Shown in pieces: positions 23,800 to 36,184 of a stretch of DNA of 64,000 bases. The stretch covers positions 120,347-184,346 of the forward strand of contig VXAA01002213.1 in NCBI GenBank assembly GCA_013399115.1. Reading direction: 5' to 3'. Below the pieces are notes generated by a model that was given only the letters and a program-made list of their open reading frames with translations, did no database searches and was not told the DNA's origin. Both the position numbers and the translations under genes were made by a program. The stretch is from Anseranas semipalmata. Lineage: Eukaryota > Chordata > Aves > Anseriformes > Anseranatidae. Position 1 is the stretch's first letter; every line of letters starts with the position of its first letter.

Positions 23800-24785
23800 A
23801 GCCTGAGAGCTGGTTAACTGACAGCTGTGAAAAAAAATTGTTATCAATAGAGAATCACCAGTGAATACGAGGGGTTTAAAGAAAGGCTTAACGCTCATCA
23901 ACATTTTAAACAGGGAGCTGGAAGGAAGTATAAAATCATTACTGATAAAATTTGCAGATGACACAATATTTATCCTTCCATTAGCTGGTAGAGGGATAAA
24001 TATTGATGATATTCAAGAAGTCATAGAAAAGCATCTAGATTACTTGGTAAACTGGTCTCTGCCCCCATGATATTTTGTTTTGCTGTGTTTGGTTCTCTAA
24101 ATGCAATTATACGTATGGAAAAAAAAAAAAAAACATGCACCCCAGATGCAGAATGAAGCACAGGATGCTGGAAACTGAAGACTTTGAAAAGGATTTAGGT
24201 GCCATTGTGGAAATAAGCTTAAGGTTGGCTTTAAGAGTGGCACGTTTATAAGAGAAGCTCATGCAATCCTGGGCTGCATAAGTAGGGAAGAAGTGAGAAG
24301 GAGTGAAGAAAATATTTCATTTTAGCATTCAGCATTCATAGGACTGATCGTAGAATATAATTGTGGCATCTGCATGAATAAAAATAAGGAGTTTATTAAA
24401 AAAATGAGCTGGGTGCAGAAAAGAGCCATGGAAATGACTTCAGGTCCAGAGAAAATGCTTCACAGAGAGAGACTTAAAGAGCTCAATCTGTTTAGCCTAT
24501 TAAAATGAGACTGAGAGGTGACTGCAGTACGGCGTATCAGTACCTTCACAGGGGAAAAATGCTGGGTATTAATGGGCTCTTTAATCTAGCGGGGAAAGGC
24601 ACATCAAGAACTAATGGCTGGTAGCTGAAGCCAGACAAATTCAAATTAGAAATTAGGCACAACGGAGGAGATGATTAACCAGCGGCACAAACTACTGAGG
24701 GAAACAGTGTATTCTCCATCGCTTGATATCTTCAACGTCAGAAAAGACTTTTTGGATGTGTTTTGGCAGAAGTTTTATTTCTTAA
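23800..24785 (+). mobile_element. ancient amniote-type CR1 LINE, ~1 kb
   Basis: Ordered matches to the old CR1 type abundant in turtles and crocodilians: 'gagaatcaccagtgaata' (23851), 'cattttaaacagggagctgg' (23902), 'aaaatttgcagatgacaca' (23946), 'agattacttggtaaactgg' (24036), 'gaaaaggatttaggtgcc' (24186), 'tcctgggctgcataagtagg' (24269), 'gagctcaatctgtttagcct' (24479), 'tctttaatctagc' (24580), 'ggctggtagctgaagcc' (24617), 'gtattctccatcgcttgata' (24709). It is interrupted by A-runs (24119-24134) and many stops. The 5' edge is uncertain, and the copy seems to stop short of the terminal repeats. Confidence 0.85.
23861..24070 (+). pseudogene. ancient CR1 ORF2 fragment with FADD motif
   Basis: An open frame of 69 codons. 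Residues 30-38 read 'IKFADDTIF', the second catalytic block of LINE reverse transcriptase, followed by 'DYLVNW' about 26 residues later, as expected for the CR1 clade. The upstream block with the first catalytic aspartate is not present in frame. Survival of FADD in so old a copy is probably chance. Confidence 0.8.
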
Positions 24786-26048
24786 GGAAAAGGCATAGCT
24801 CAGCGCAGGTTTGTGTGTGGTTGAGGTTGTTCAGGTGGGTGGGAGCTCTCTCCTGACGTGCTCTGATGTGACCCAGAGCCAAGTGAACGCAGTTGGTACA
24901 GTGAAGACTGAGCTAATGAATCCAGCCCCTTTATTACTACTTTAGTCTCAATAGCCTCGTTTCTGTGCTTCCCAGTGGGCACAAGGAAATGCAGCTTGTC
25001 TCTTTCTGTGAAGCACCGTATAGAAAAACCCTTTCTTGTAAATGAGGAGATGTTTTACACCCCTAAAGAGACACAATGTTAACATAACTTTGTCCTGGTA
25101 CAGTATCAAGAATTTCGTTTATGGGTCACAGACCACAGCCTGCCAATTTTAAGGACAAATATCATTATATACATGATATAATTTTACATATATTTATGTA
25201 TGTAATATTAGGTAAGTAATTGAGACCTAGGTTTCTTTTTTCCTTTTTTTTTAAAATGAAATTTAGAGGCAAATGGAAGACAAAACACACACACCAAAAA
25301 ATAGAAAATGAAGGTGTCATGGAGAAATGCTTCTTAAAATTCATCAAAGACCATCCCAGACAGAGCTGTCTCCTTTATGAAAAGCTTGACTAGATGAACA
25401 AAAATGTTAGCTGTGTTGCTAGAGTTTTGGATGTGTGAATCACAGCATCGTTTAGATGTCCTGAATAAAATGACTATGGCCATTTTCTCAACCAGTTCTT
25501 TTGTAAGAAGCCTATGTAATCCCATGGACAAGCATGGGGGAAGTTTTTACATGCTACTAGAGATGTACATTTTTCCTTAAAAGCAGACCTTTCCTAGAAG
25601 ATAAGACATGTACTTGGCATACAAGGCAGAAAGCCACCAGGGATGAAAGCTACTTGCAGACTATGCCACATGCAAGGTTAACCAGGAGTTGAGGAGAACT
25701 TCAGTTCAACATAAAGGACATAATAAACCAGTTGCAGCTGTTCATTGTCAATAAACAAACTGCAGCTGCAGTCCCTTCCAAGTGCTTTAAAACTGGTGGT
25801 CTATGTGGACTCCATCTTCTGATGTTTTCCAGTTGCCTTGTAATGTTTCTTCCTTCCTGCATTTCCAAGTGGTTGTCATTTTTTCTTTAAACACTGATGG
25901 TTATGAGGATATATATCATGCCAAATAAGAACCACAGTCCACTTATATGAAGCACTGCATATTTAATTTTTTGGAAAAACTCCCTTTTTACAGAGATCCT
26001 GTAACTGGTAATGGAAAACAACAGGTTGTGACAGAAAAAAAAAAAAAA
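24786..26048. other. no gene seen; A-run leads into an assembly gap
   Basis: Unique-looking AT-rich DNA. The 12-bp palindrome CTGCAGCTGCAG lies near 25760. The stretch ends in an A-run (26036-26048) directly before the N gap. Confidence 0.5.
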
Positions 26049-26076
26049 NNNNNNNNNNNNNNNNNNNNNNNNNNNN
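26049..26076. other. assembly gap (28 N)
   Basis: Twenty-eight undetermined bases directly after an A-run. The homopolymer probably caused the break, so the true gap length is unknown. Confidence 0.99.
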
Positions 26077-27624
26077 GGTGAAATGAGCAAAAGGAGACAA
26101 TAAGATTGTTTTCATTAATGTAATCAAAAGTGGGAAGATTTGGTTGACTTTTGTTTAGGCAGTTTCAAAATGTACTTATTGCTGGTATGTAGGGTTTTTT
26201 TAAGCACAGCTTCTCTCAGTATCTGGATTTGGTGTTTTCAGAGTAGATGATTATACTGCATTTTCAAGCAGATATGATTTTTTTTTTTTTATAAGGAGAA
26301 TAGAAAGAAGTAGAAATTAGCAAATATCTATTTCAAGTTTACATGCTTTTCTTTGTGAATATTTAAAGAAGAAAAGCACTCATGTTCAAATGTTGCTTAT
26401 AAATTCATTTAGTGTATTTGTCATTTAGTCCAGCTGTTTAGTTTTTTAGAATTGTTCATTGTTTATGATTACCATTTCAATGAATTATAGTATTTAGTAT
26501 ATTTCAGATTTGTGGACAAGCAAAGTGTAAATGAATGTGACCTCTTTTTTCCACTTTCACTGTCTTAGAAGAGACCCTGTTTGTAGAATGGCCTTTTAAA
26601 GAGAAATAATACATTTCTCCCTTTTTTTTTTTTCCTGGTATTGATGGTAAGCCATTTGAAACAATCGATGTCAAGGTTATAAAGAAACGGTAAACATCAG
26701 ATCATGATGGGAATATGATTACATCTGGAGTCACCAGTTTGGTCTCAGACTCCTCTGAGCTATATCCAGACCACACACATAATGCGATGGTGGCACCAAA
26801 GAGTAAGACCTTATCCAAAGGCCAACAAATTCTACAGGAGCAAATCTTTGATGTAAAAGGGTTTGGATCAGGATTTCAATAAGAATTTTCAATTACAGGC
26901 TTTGTTCTTTTGAAAAGAAAAGTCTTTGTGTCATGTGGAGCCCCAAGAAAATATTTTCAAAGATCTAAAGCTTAGACTGAAGAGAATGAAAAAAAAAAAA
27001 AGAAAATTAAAGGGTGATAAATGTTATCAACAATTTTTTTTCAGTTTTGTTTAAATGTCCAGAGATTTTCAGTAGCAATTAAAAACAATTGAATCAATTT
27101 TTCCTTGTTTCTAGTCATTTTCTCTTTATAAGTATTCAGTGGGTAAATTTCCCAAGGATGAAGTACACTCAGTGTACTCCCAAAAATGAACAACTGGCTT
27201 AAGTCTGAGAACTTCTGCATAACTGCTTTACACTAATCTCATGTAAAACCCTTCGAATTGCCCCAAACAGAAAGTGATGAAAGCATTCACATATCAGTAA
27301 AAATTTGGCTTGAATGCTCAATTATGCATGCTTTCCAATCAACTAGGAGAAAGTTTTATTTAAGTATTACCATTTTGATTTTTTATTTTTATTTTCTTTT
27401 AACACAACATTCACTGTATAGAACACAACAGCAGCAAGAACAGTCTGTACAGGAGATTGTGGAAATACTTCTATTAACCTTAGATTTGATTCTAAAAACT
27501 ATTAGAAGATATTAACAAAACGAATGAATTAAAAAAATTTGACAGTTTCTTTTACAAAGCTGAACTTTTCTTGACAGCAGCAGATGTTACAATAAGCAGA
27601 ACAGCTGCAAGGTACAGCTTGGGC
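26077..27624. other. no gene seen
   Basis: AT-rich, with T-runs at 26278-26291 and 26621-26632 and an A-run at 26989-27001. No repeat family is recognised. Confidence 0.5.
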
Positions 27625-27850
27625 TGTTCAGGCTGGACAGTGGGAAAATGTCCTTTCTTAGGGATTTTGCAGCCCTGGAATAGATCACCCAAGAAACTGG
27701 AGGAAACTCCATCCTTTGATGCTTTCAAGACCAGGTAGATAAAGCCATGCTTGACGTGATATAGTGCTGGCTACTGTCCTACTTCAAATAGGCAGCTGGA
27801 GTGCAGATCTCAAAAGATCTCTTCCAAACAATGTTTTTATAATTCTATAA
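27625..27850 (+). mobile_element. decayed CR1 LINE 3' end
   Basis: Weak but ordered matches: 'ttcaggctggacagtgggaa' (27628), 'ctggaatagatcacccaag' (27675), 'gaggaaactccatcctttga' (27701), 'gctttcaagaccaggtagat' followed by 'aaagcca' (27721-27747), 'ctcttccaaacaatg' (27820), and the tail 'ataattctataa' (27839-27850). These follow the order of a CR1 3' UTR with its octamer end. Divergence is high. Confidence 0.65.
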
Positions 27851-28480
27851 GTAGCTAAATAACTGCAATATGCAACGGATCACTTCTAGTTTTAAACTAA
27901 ATCCATTAATCAAGGTCAATTAAGTGACCTGAAATATTATATAAGAACTCCAAAATTTATATAGTAAAGCCCCTAAGCCCTTTCAATTCCATATTCCATC
28001 TCTTATGTTTCTTTTTTTCAATCATCAATCTTTTTTTTCTGAACAATTGCTAAGCTGGATTTACAAGGAATTTCTAACACCAGTTAAAAAACTTTTTACA
28101 TGTGTTTGTTTTATTTTATTTTGCTTTTATGAAAAAATAATTTGTATTCTGAATAAAAATAAAGTTTTAGTGTCAATTTTATTATGATACCACATTTTGA
28201 CATATTTGAGAATGAAACATTATGGCTTTCTATTTCCGAAATACCATTTTCTGTAATTTCCTCAAAAGAATAATCCTCTCCTTCCTGCTGTGTCTTCAAA
28301 TGAAAGAAAAAGTTCAACTTTTTTATTTGAATACTGTCTTCAATCTTCAGTTTGGAATTCTTTTCATTTTCTGTATGTATATGTGTATGAAAATAAATGA
28401 AAATAATGAAAACTGTTTCAGGCTGACACTTTTTCCTGTTTTCCATCTCTGTAGTTTTCCATTTAAACCTTCAGGAAGAA
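27851..28480. other. no gene seen
   Basis: AT-rich sequence. Overlapping open frames on both strands near 28111-28446 owe their length to the skewed composition and to the adjacent repeat. Confidence 0.5.
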
Positions 28481-28550
28481 AAGGAAAGGAAAGGAAAGGA
28501 AAGGAAAGGAAAGGAAAGGAAAGGAAAGGAAAGGAAAGGAAAGGAAAGGA
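28481..28550 (+). repeat. (AAGGA)14 microsatellite
   Basis: Seventy bases of perfect pentamer AAGGA (equivalently GGAAA). It encodes a spurious K-G-K-E-R repeat. It is a polypurine tract, so triplex-capable. Confidence 0.98.
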
Positions 28551-28713
28551 AAAAGAAAAATAGGTATTCTTGCTGATCTTGCTCTTTTTTACTAATCAGC
28601 TGCTGGCTGCATACATCCAAAATACCATGCATTTACCTAGAGTCCACAAAGTCTAGTTTCTTTACCAAGCTGACTTGGAATTTGACCTTAAAGCATCTGT
28701 ATCCACCCTTAAG

Positions 28714-28806
28714 ATAAAATAAAAAATAAAATAAAATAAAATAAAATAAAATAAAATAAAATAAAATAAAATAAAATAAAATAAAATAAAATAATAAATA
28801 ATAAAA
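28714..28806 (+). repeat. (AAAAT)n microsatellite
   Basis: About 18 pentamer units with small interruptions at both ends. A similar array occurs at 34476-34537. Pentameric A-rich arrays in vertebrates often arise from poly(A) seeds. Confidence 0.97.
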
Positions 28807-31800
28807 AGGTACAATCTTTCAAAATGTATAGATGCAGAATGCTTAATACTATGTACAGTTCCTTCTAATTTATTCTAGTAAGACTCTCCTAAATATAATG
28901 CTTTTATGCCAATTTACACCACTGTTGCTGAGCTCTGGATCACAACCATGTTTATATTTATGGTTTACACAGTCCCTGTGGGTGTACATAATTTTTACAG
29001 TTGAATAAAAATAGCAGACCCCTGCTTAAAGGACCTTATCATCATAGATCCTTAATTACAGCTATGTTAAAGTAACCTCCATGGTGGCCCACAAGCCAAA
29101 GTAACAATAAATAAAAGGGACTGTAAAGTGAGTAGCTTCTTCCAAAGGGAAATGTCAAGCTGCACATGGAAATGTCACCAGTGCAATAACATTTCCTGCT
29201 GCAGCACAGGGCACCGAGTGGGAACAGAGCAGAAAGAAGAGCTGGTATCTGTAAAGGGTGTGCTCAGTGAGAGGCTACAAGCAGACGGAGCTGTCTGTCC
29301 TCTGGGCAAAGGAGAAGCTGCCAGGTGGATGACCAGAGCTACCCCTGGAGGAGGGGTACTTCCAGAGTTAGCTGAACTGCAGCCCCTGGGCTTGACTGCT
29401 GAAATAAGGCTATTGTGCTGCTTTGACATCTATGCCCCTTTTAGGAGCTATTTATTTTAATTTAGGCCATGCACACTCTTCTCTGGAAGCAGCGGAGATT
29501 TCTTTTTCCCCCAAATGAGTTCTGTTTCTGCAGCCGTTGCCTCAGTACTGTCAATCAAAAGAGAGTGGACTTGCAAGAACTTCACATCCCTCTGTCTTCT
29601 GGTGTAGGGGGTCTCAGACAGTTCTGCCTGATAGGATGAGAACATAGTGGCAGAAACCAGGTAGCCTGTGGAAACCTTGCACAAAAACAAAACAAAACAA
29701 AAAATTAAAAAAAATATATAATTAAAAAAAAAAAAAAAAAGAACAAGAAACCTCGTTTTCCTGCAGGCATATCTGTGAACATATCTGCAGTATTTTGTTC
29801 CCTAAAACCCCTGCCTGTGTCTCTTATAAGCTCTCTAACAAAGAAAGCTGTGGGTTTGATTTTGCTCAGGGCCCAGTTTGATTTTTCCCAGCTTCTATCC
29901 ATAGCGGCTGCAAACACAACCCTTCTGTACTGGGTTTGCAGTAGAGGACACCCTTGGACCTGTCTGCTTCCCCCTTTTGCTTGTGATGCCTCTGCCTCTT
30001 GGGGCTTTAGATCTCTAATCCCTTGTTATTTTTATTGCAGAAAGAGATCTTCTTGCTTCATTTGTTGAATCTGAAAGACCATGCCTGATGCAGTGCCTGG
30101 CCTTAATGAACTCAGTGATTATCTCTGATCTAAGAGCAGCTGTAAGAGCCCTTGATGTAGTACTACCAATGTACAGACCACTTAAACCTCAGACAAAAAA
30201 GGAATCTGCTGATTCCAACCATTCATTAGACTTGCTACCTGTAAGCAGCAGTAACAAGGCAGGTAAAATCTAGGGAACATGTATGACATGGACAGGCATG
30301 TCCAGCTGTCTGTCATTTTTGCCAGGATGGTGGGGTTGGACTTACACAGGAATTTCCAGGCTGAAGTTATGAATCAGTTTAGGGAAAGCTAAACAATATT
30401 GCATTACACACTGCATAAAAATGACAAATAACACACCCCTGTCTCTGGTCAGCTGCATACAGTGTATGGTTCCCTCTGCAGACAGCTTTTGCAGCATGTG
30501 TGAAAAGGTTTGCTGGGCATTTCTTCCCTTTTCCTCCACTGACCCAAGCAGTTCAAAGATGCAGTGAGAATCAGTCCCTGTTCTTAAAGGGAAATCAAAC
30601 CCAGAGAATGCCTCTGGCCCTACCCTTCCAGTCTGTGCCACATCGTACTAATAAAAGTTCACACATTATATTTGAGAAGAGCTAAGCTTTGTGATGTTGT
30701 TCACAGATGTTACCTATTACCAATGTCCATTACCAATTTTAACTGCCAGGCTCCTAACCCAGAAGAAAGGGCTCATTGTCTCAGCAAAGGTGAAACTTCC
30801 CCTACTACACCTCCCTGTTTTTTATCTTTCCTATTTACAAAATGCTTTGGGATCATTCTGGAAGAAAAGCTTCTTGCAGTATAACCACATTAACTTGTAA
30901 AGCAAACGTAGAGAAAAAAAAAAAGGGGGCCATTGGTCATAAACAAGCTGTCTGCGATTTGTCATATGCAATCTATGCAGTGGATCTTATTCAGGACAGC
31001 AAGATGCGGTGGTTTGTTTTATACTGATGGGCACTGTTCCCAGGGATTCCATCCCAGTATAGATGTTTGTAATACACATCGTGTGTCAGTCTCTTCCGTC
31101 AGTCGTTGGTAATAGAGTTTGAAAGGAATATAGTGACAGTATAAATGCATATGGTATATCTGAGCATTTTGTTAGAAGGGCGATGGGTCCTGGCTGTTTA
31201 GGATGCTACAAGAGCTCCCATGCAACCTGTGTTTTTACCAACTCTATCTCCCAAACTGAAAATATCAGGGACTAGCCATATTGGGCTCCCTTTACTGTCA
31301 GTGGAGAAAAACCCAGAGGGCAATTCATCTGACCTGCCTTTGACCTTTAGCTTAGAATGGGATGAACTGCTCTCTGTGTTTCTCTCCACTGACTATAACA
31401 ACAAGCTTCAGGCGATTAGCTCAACAGTTAAGAGCTCAATTCAATTGCTTAAACGCATAGGCCCTGGGCTGCTTTGTTTGACCTCTAGCTTCTGGGTGCA
31501 GCATCCCTTTGATCCTATGTCATATCTGCAAGCCCTTTTTAGCTGTCTGAGATAGCCTAGAACATCTCAAATAGCACTAGATACTTGTGCACTAGTTGCT
31601 GAAAGTCTTAGGGCTTATCTAGGTTAAGCTTCGTGGCTTGGGGACTTTTTCAGTAGACCACAAACAGGCAATTAGTACCATTTGGTAGGGCATGGCATTG
31701 GACTTCCAGTGGCTGATGCAGAAAGGAAGGCACTTCCCTGAAGTCCTCTGCTGTACAGGCCAGCTCTGTGTGGATGCCTTCAAAATGCAAGGACAGTTCA

Positions 31801-32246
31801 AGTGTTGTCAGACTTCTATTTTAAGGCAACTGACTCGAGCCACTAGACATCTAAATTTAGGTGTTTACATATGAGCTAGGTATCTAAGCTTGGAGAGCAA
31901 TTGGTTGACCAGATATAGACATTTGCCTCATCTCTTTCTAAACCACTAATTGTATTGACTAGACCTCTACTCTCTATAATGGGAACCTGGACATTTATCT
32001 CACATGCGGTCATCTAAAATTAGATGTCTTAATCACAGAGCCAAATCGTACCACTAACTTTTAGATTCCTAATTAGGATAAATTAATTGAAAACTAAAGG
32101 ACCTTTGTACCATTTTTGAGCCTTCTTATGCTTTCATCTACCCTTAATTGGAAAGTGTAGATGACCATATTGCTTTCTTCTGCCCAGAACTTTGATGAAT
32201 TGCAGGAATCATAAAAAATCAGGAACAGTTCCTGGACTTCCTGAGG
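28807..32246. other. no gene recognised; A-rich patch and faint old repeat
   Basis: Contains an A/T-rich patch (29686-29741, including A17). A moderately GC-rich stretch (29160-29430) has overlapping ORFs on both strands. At 31840-32060 short TAGGT/CTAAA blocks ('aaatttaggtgtttac', 'taggtatctaagc', 'aaattagatgtcttaa') suggest an old interspersed repeat. Nothing has clear exon structure. Confidence 0.45.

Positions 32247-32276
<30 letters not shown>
32247..32276. repeat. A30 homopolymer
   Basis: Thirty uninterrupted A, the longest clean homopolymer in the window. No LINE or pseudogene body was recognised upstream, so a retrotransposed origin cannot be shown. Confidence 0.97.
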
Positions 32277-32278
<2 letters not shown>

Positions 32279-33949
32279 AGCAGTTGCAGGTACTTAGAGA
32301 TTTGCTTTGTCATTCTGAATGGTCACGGAATATCAGTTAAAATTTGAAAACATAGATTGGTCTGTTGCCTCATCAGCAGTGACTCAGAGACTCAGTGACA
32401 GAAGTAATAAGAGAGAGCTACAGAATAAGTAGCAATGGTGGCCCATTTATTGCACCCAGCTACCAGTACCAGCCAGACCCAGATGAGGATTTGGGTAACC
32501 TTACTATCAGGGGTTCATGCCAACACTTAGAAAACCTGCTGAGCTTGAGCAACAGCATCTGAATCAAATCTCTTCTGGCTGATCTGGCATACAGAGTAAG
32601 CAAATGTAATTTTCAGTTCTCCGCAGTTGTCTATGTGGACTTTGTCTTTTTGAAAATGTTTGCTAATGCTTTTGCATTATTATGTTTTAAGAAATGCCAG
32701 GAGATCATTTGTTTTCTTATTAAATAAAGGAGGTACAAAGAATTGACTACCAGCTAAAGATAAGTCTGGAGAAGTTGAAAGACTACAACCACAACATGAA
32801 TACTAAACATGTGCAGTAAGCAGAACATGCATTGGACAAGAGAAGATCAGTGGGGCAAAAAGGTTTTAGGAGATTGTGTGTGAACTTAAAATGCTCATTC
32901 TCGCCTAATTTGAGGTAAATTGTGTCTACCTTCAGAAAAAAAAAAACTTTGAAAATTGATGGTGTCAAAACCAAATAGTGCTTATGTATTATAAGTTGCT
33001 TATGTTCTCAGAAGTCTGGCATTTGAATTCTTCATTGTCACATATTTAACATTTCAACAGCTGTGGAAGGTAGTGAAAGTACTCATTTCTATTTTATGTG
33101 AAATAAGCTGAGACAGAGAGGGCCAAACCAAAAAGGTATTTAACCTCCTATTTCCTCTTGAAATCATATAGCAATATCTTTGGAGATGTAGCTATGAAGT
33201 TTAAAAGCAAGACCCAGACTATTCACTTTCACATCATAATGGCCAAAAATCAATTTAATTGATTCTATGCTGGTTGTTGAGTGGGGAGAGCTCCTGATGT
33301 TTATGTCATCTCTGTGGGAACTGTTCAAGAGCCACCTACCACCTGTGGACTTTTTTGAGGATGTGTCTCCATTGTACAAACAGTTCACTCCATGTATTAG
33401 TTTGGGACCCAACATCCATTCATCACACCGAGTATATGATAGTTTGGTCCTATTTGGAGGGATATGGAAGATCTCTCTCCAATATATCAAAAATATTATT
33501 GAATGGACAATCCACTCACAAGTCCAGTTCTTAAAAGCAGAATGATGGTGAAATCTCCAGGTTTCATTCCAAGTGATAAACTCAGTGGCCACATCCAGAT
33601 CACTCCAGAAGATCCAGGCACAAACCAGGCTGCACTAATTAGCTGAGTTGTTTTGTTTTTGTTTTTGTCTGATATGGACTATAACCAAATTTCCAGTTGT
33701 GCCTTGAATAATGGAGTGGTAGAAGGAATTTTGTGTTTAGGAATTGTTTGACAAAGTCTGTGTATGTATTGGGCCTGATTGCATTGTAGTGCCTCAGGCC
33801 TGTACCCTCATGTTTGTCCTGTACATTCTGAGGTTAGGCATCATGGAAAGTTGCAGCGAGATTTGTGTGGCTCTGAGCTTAGACAATCCCTTGAAAACAG
33901 CTTCCTAGAATTGAAGGTTTTAAGTTCATTCTAAGTCCCATTTGGACAC
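32277..33949. other. no gene seen; faint MIR-like patch
   Basis: At 33085-33125, 'tctattttatgtgaaataag' and 'ctgagacagagag' resemble the antisense MIR core but are too short to call. The minus-strand 142-codon frame at 33164-33592 has no recognised domain and overlaps a plus-strand frame. Confidence 0.45.
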
Positions 33950-34075
33950 TGAAATAAACACTCTGGACCACATCTCAAGTGCTTTGCTCAAGGTCATATG
34001 AGAAGAGTTCAATGGAGCTTGGAAATGAGCCCAGATCTCTGTTTAAGTCTAGCCATAGATCCATCCATTTTCATT
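33950..34075 (-). mobile_element. MIR/CORE-SINE-like remnant
   Basis: The plus strand shows 'cccatttggacactgaaata', 'agtgctttgctcaaggtcat', 'gagcttggaaatgagcccag' and 'atctctgtttaagtctagcc'. In order and spacing these match the antisense core and tail of MIR-like SINEs ('ttgcccaaggtcacac ... gagctgggaatagaacccag ... atctcctgactcctagtcc'). This is the best of the MIR-like patches here. Confidence 0.55.
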
Positions 34076-34475
34076 CCATAGCAGTATAATAGGTATTTGG
34101 AAAACTATCCTAAAACCTTGAGAACCGAATAGATATCAAAATCCTTCTGTATATATTTGGAACCATCCCATAGATCTCTGTGGAGGAATATATTCTTTCT
34201 TATAACAAATAGGATTGTTAAAAACCTATAGAAATTTCTCATTATTTGTTAAAGTAAGTACAGCTTTCTCATAAATATTGTAGAGATACATGCAGAGGGT
34301 TAAAAGCGACAGCTCAGTGGTCTGGAATTAAATCTGTTGCAGGTATATAATTTAGTGTGACGTTAATTGGGTAGTGGGGGAGCATAAATGAAGAACACAA
34401 TGCGTGTGCATTGGAATTTTTTGTTAAAGAAGGAACACTGCAAATGCTAACCTCAGCAACCCAAAATCAAAGGGG
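34076..34475. other. no gene seen
   Basis: AT-rich sequence between a SINE remnant and a microsatellite. No structure is evident. Confidence 0.5.
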
Positions 34476-34537
34476 AAAATAAAATAAAATAAAATAAAAT
34501 AAAATAAAATAAAATAAAATAAAATAAAATAAAAAAA
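34476..34537 (+). repeat. (AAAAT)~12 microsatellite
   Basis: Near-perfect pentamer array, the same unit as at 28714-28806, ending in a short A-run. Confidence 0.97.
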
Positions 34538-36184
34538 CAGAAGAAAGCCAAACAATTTTGTCTCATTTCTTCAGGAAGAATTTTAAATTAGTTGCCAAAG
34601 ATGAAGATTTTCAGCTGAAATAGATCAGCTTAGCTCTGAAGTTGTAGGGTTCATATATTTTATTGAGTTACTTGTTTCTGAGTTGTTGCAGATCAGCTCA
34701 TCCTCGATAACTCTGTCCATGTGCTGTCCTCATCTCGGGTAAGTACAAAACAACTTAACTTTACATGCATCAGATGGGGGCTTACCTTGGGAAAACATAT
34801 GCTGACTGGTTGGTACTTCGATGAGATGGGTGAGGGAGTCTGCACAACCAATATTCAGGTATTCAGATTCAGGTTACCGTGACACTTTAAGGAACAAATA
34901 GTGACACACTATGCCACGAGTCACCCAGTGTGTGCCTTTATTATTAGTGTGACTTTATTATAAATACTGCAGGACAGTTTGAAATATCTCAGCATCTGTT
35001 ACAAATAAGTAAAGGTATAGATCTGAGAATTGTGAGCAGGTAAAGTATGACTTTCATGACATCTTAGGACAGCCCAGGCTCTCCTCTCCTCCTGTATGTT
35101 GTTCTTTGATGATGACAGGTTAGTGTTAGGTTAGGATCTTTTTTTTTTCCCCACACCCCTACTTTCATCAGACCTTCCTTATAGGCTATGGATGTTAACC
35201 TGAGCTCCTAATCATTCCATCCAGTCACAGGCTTTACCATGGTCACCACAGTCAGCTTTCATTTCATATTTCCTCCTATTTATTGCAGTCTTCAAGCTCA
35301 CTCAATTCTGTTTACATTGCCAATTAATTAGTTTAAATGCCACTAGCCATTTCTGTTACAAGATCAGTTTATTTTTCTTTGTTTGTTGCCCATGAGCTCT
35401 TTGTTCAGACTGTTAGGGGCCTAGTGATGATTCCCATTAGCTATTCAAAGTGCATTGCAACAAGTGTTGTGCTGCAAAAGACCTTTGGTTAGTACATGTA
35501 TAGTGAGCTTAGGAGAAGCTCTTCCATAGAAGATGTTCATTGATTCATATTTGCACGTATTTGCTATTGAGTAAGCTTGTGGCAATAATCAGTTACTGAA
35601 GTTGACCATCATGTGGTTAAGTCTCAGTCACTGAGAGTCCAAGTATACCCTACCTGACTCAGTGAGGTGTTGCTGATGTGCCAGGAACATCTCTCGTGAT
35701 ATTTGGCAATCAACACTCTTTAATTTTCTCATTCTCTGTTTCACATTCACTAGATAACCAATATCGACTTGCAGAAGACATGTGATGCATGCATAAGAGT
35801 TGGAGGAGTGGGTGAGATCTTACAGAAATTGAAATATCAATAGGAACATAATAACTGGGAAGCACAGGCCACAGGAAGACCATGAGAGATATATGCTCCA
35901 GTCTCCTCTTGTCTCAGGAAACCTTGTTCTAGTCACTTACACCAAGAAAATTAACAAAGCATGTACTTCAAATGGAAAAGAAGTACAGAAAGCTTCCCAG
36001 CATTGCTCAACATCCATATCTAGTTAACTGAAAGAAGCAAAAAGCCACAAAATGTGGAATTTGCCACTGGAAAAGAACAGATGATATTAAGGATATTGCC
36101 ATAAAAAGGATAGTGCCATAAATCTCTTCTGCCCTAATTGCACGTTATTCCTGATTTAGGATGAGGCTTGATGTGCTGTTTGTG
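34538..36184. other. no gene assigned; weak splice-site pairs on both strands
   Basis: A plus-strand 47-bp segment (34692-34738) between TTGTTGCAG and GTAAGTAC and a minus-strand 54-bp segment (34786-34839) between a GTGCAG and GTAAGC are each open in one frame. They lie 47 bp apart on opposite strands, so at least one is spurious. The rest is featureless. Confidence 0.4.

Noticed and set aside
28222..28563. 113-codon ORF ending in a K-G-K-E-R repeat
   Set aside because: The C-terminal third is the (AAGGA)14 microsatellite, and the remainder has no domain and overlaps a minus-strand frame.
31412..31480. tRNA-like D-arm 'gctcaacagttaagagc'
   Set aside because: The D-arm-like hairpin is good, but no anticodon stem-loop, T-arm (GTTCRANYC) or acceptor stem follows. 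Probably chance.
32220..32234. CAGGAAC-A-GTTCCTG inverted repeat next to A30
   Set aside because: Seven-base arms with a 1-nt centre are expected several times per window, and there is no link to the A-run.
32247..32276. Processed pseudogene tail
   Set aside because: No spliced-mRNA-like body or target duplication was recognised upstream of the A30.
34692..34839. Two exon-like segments on opposite strands 47 bp apart
   Set aside because: They cannot both be real, both are very short (47 and 54 bp), and neither has homology support.
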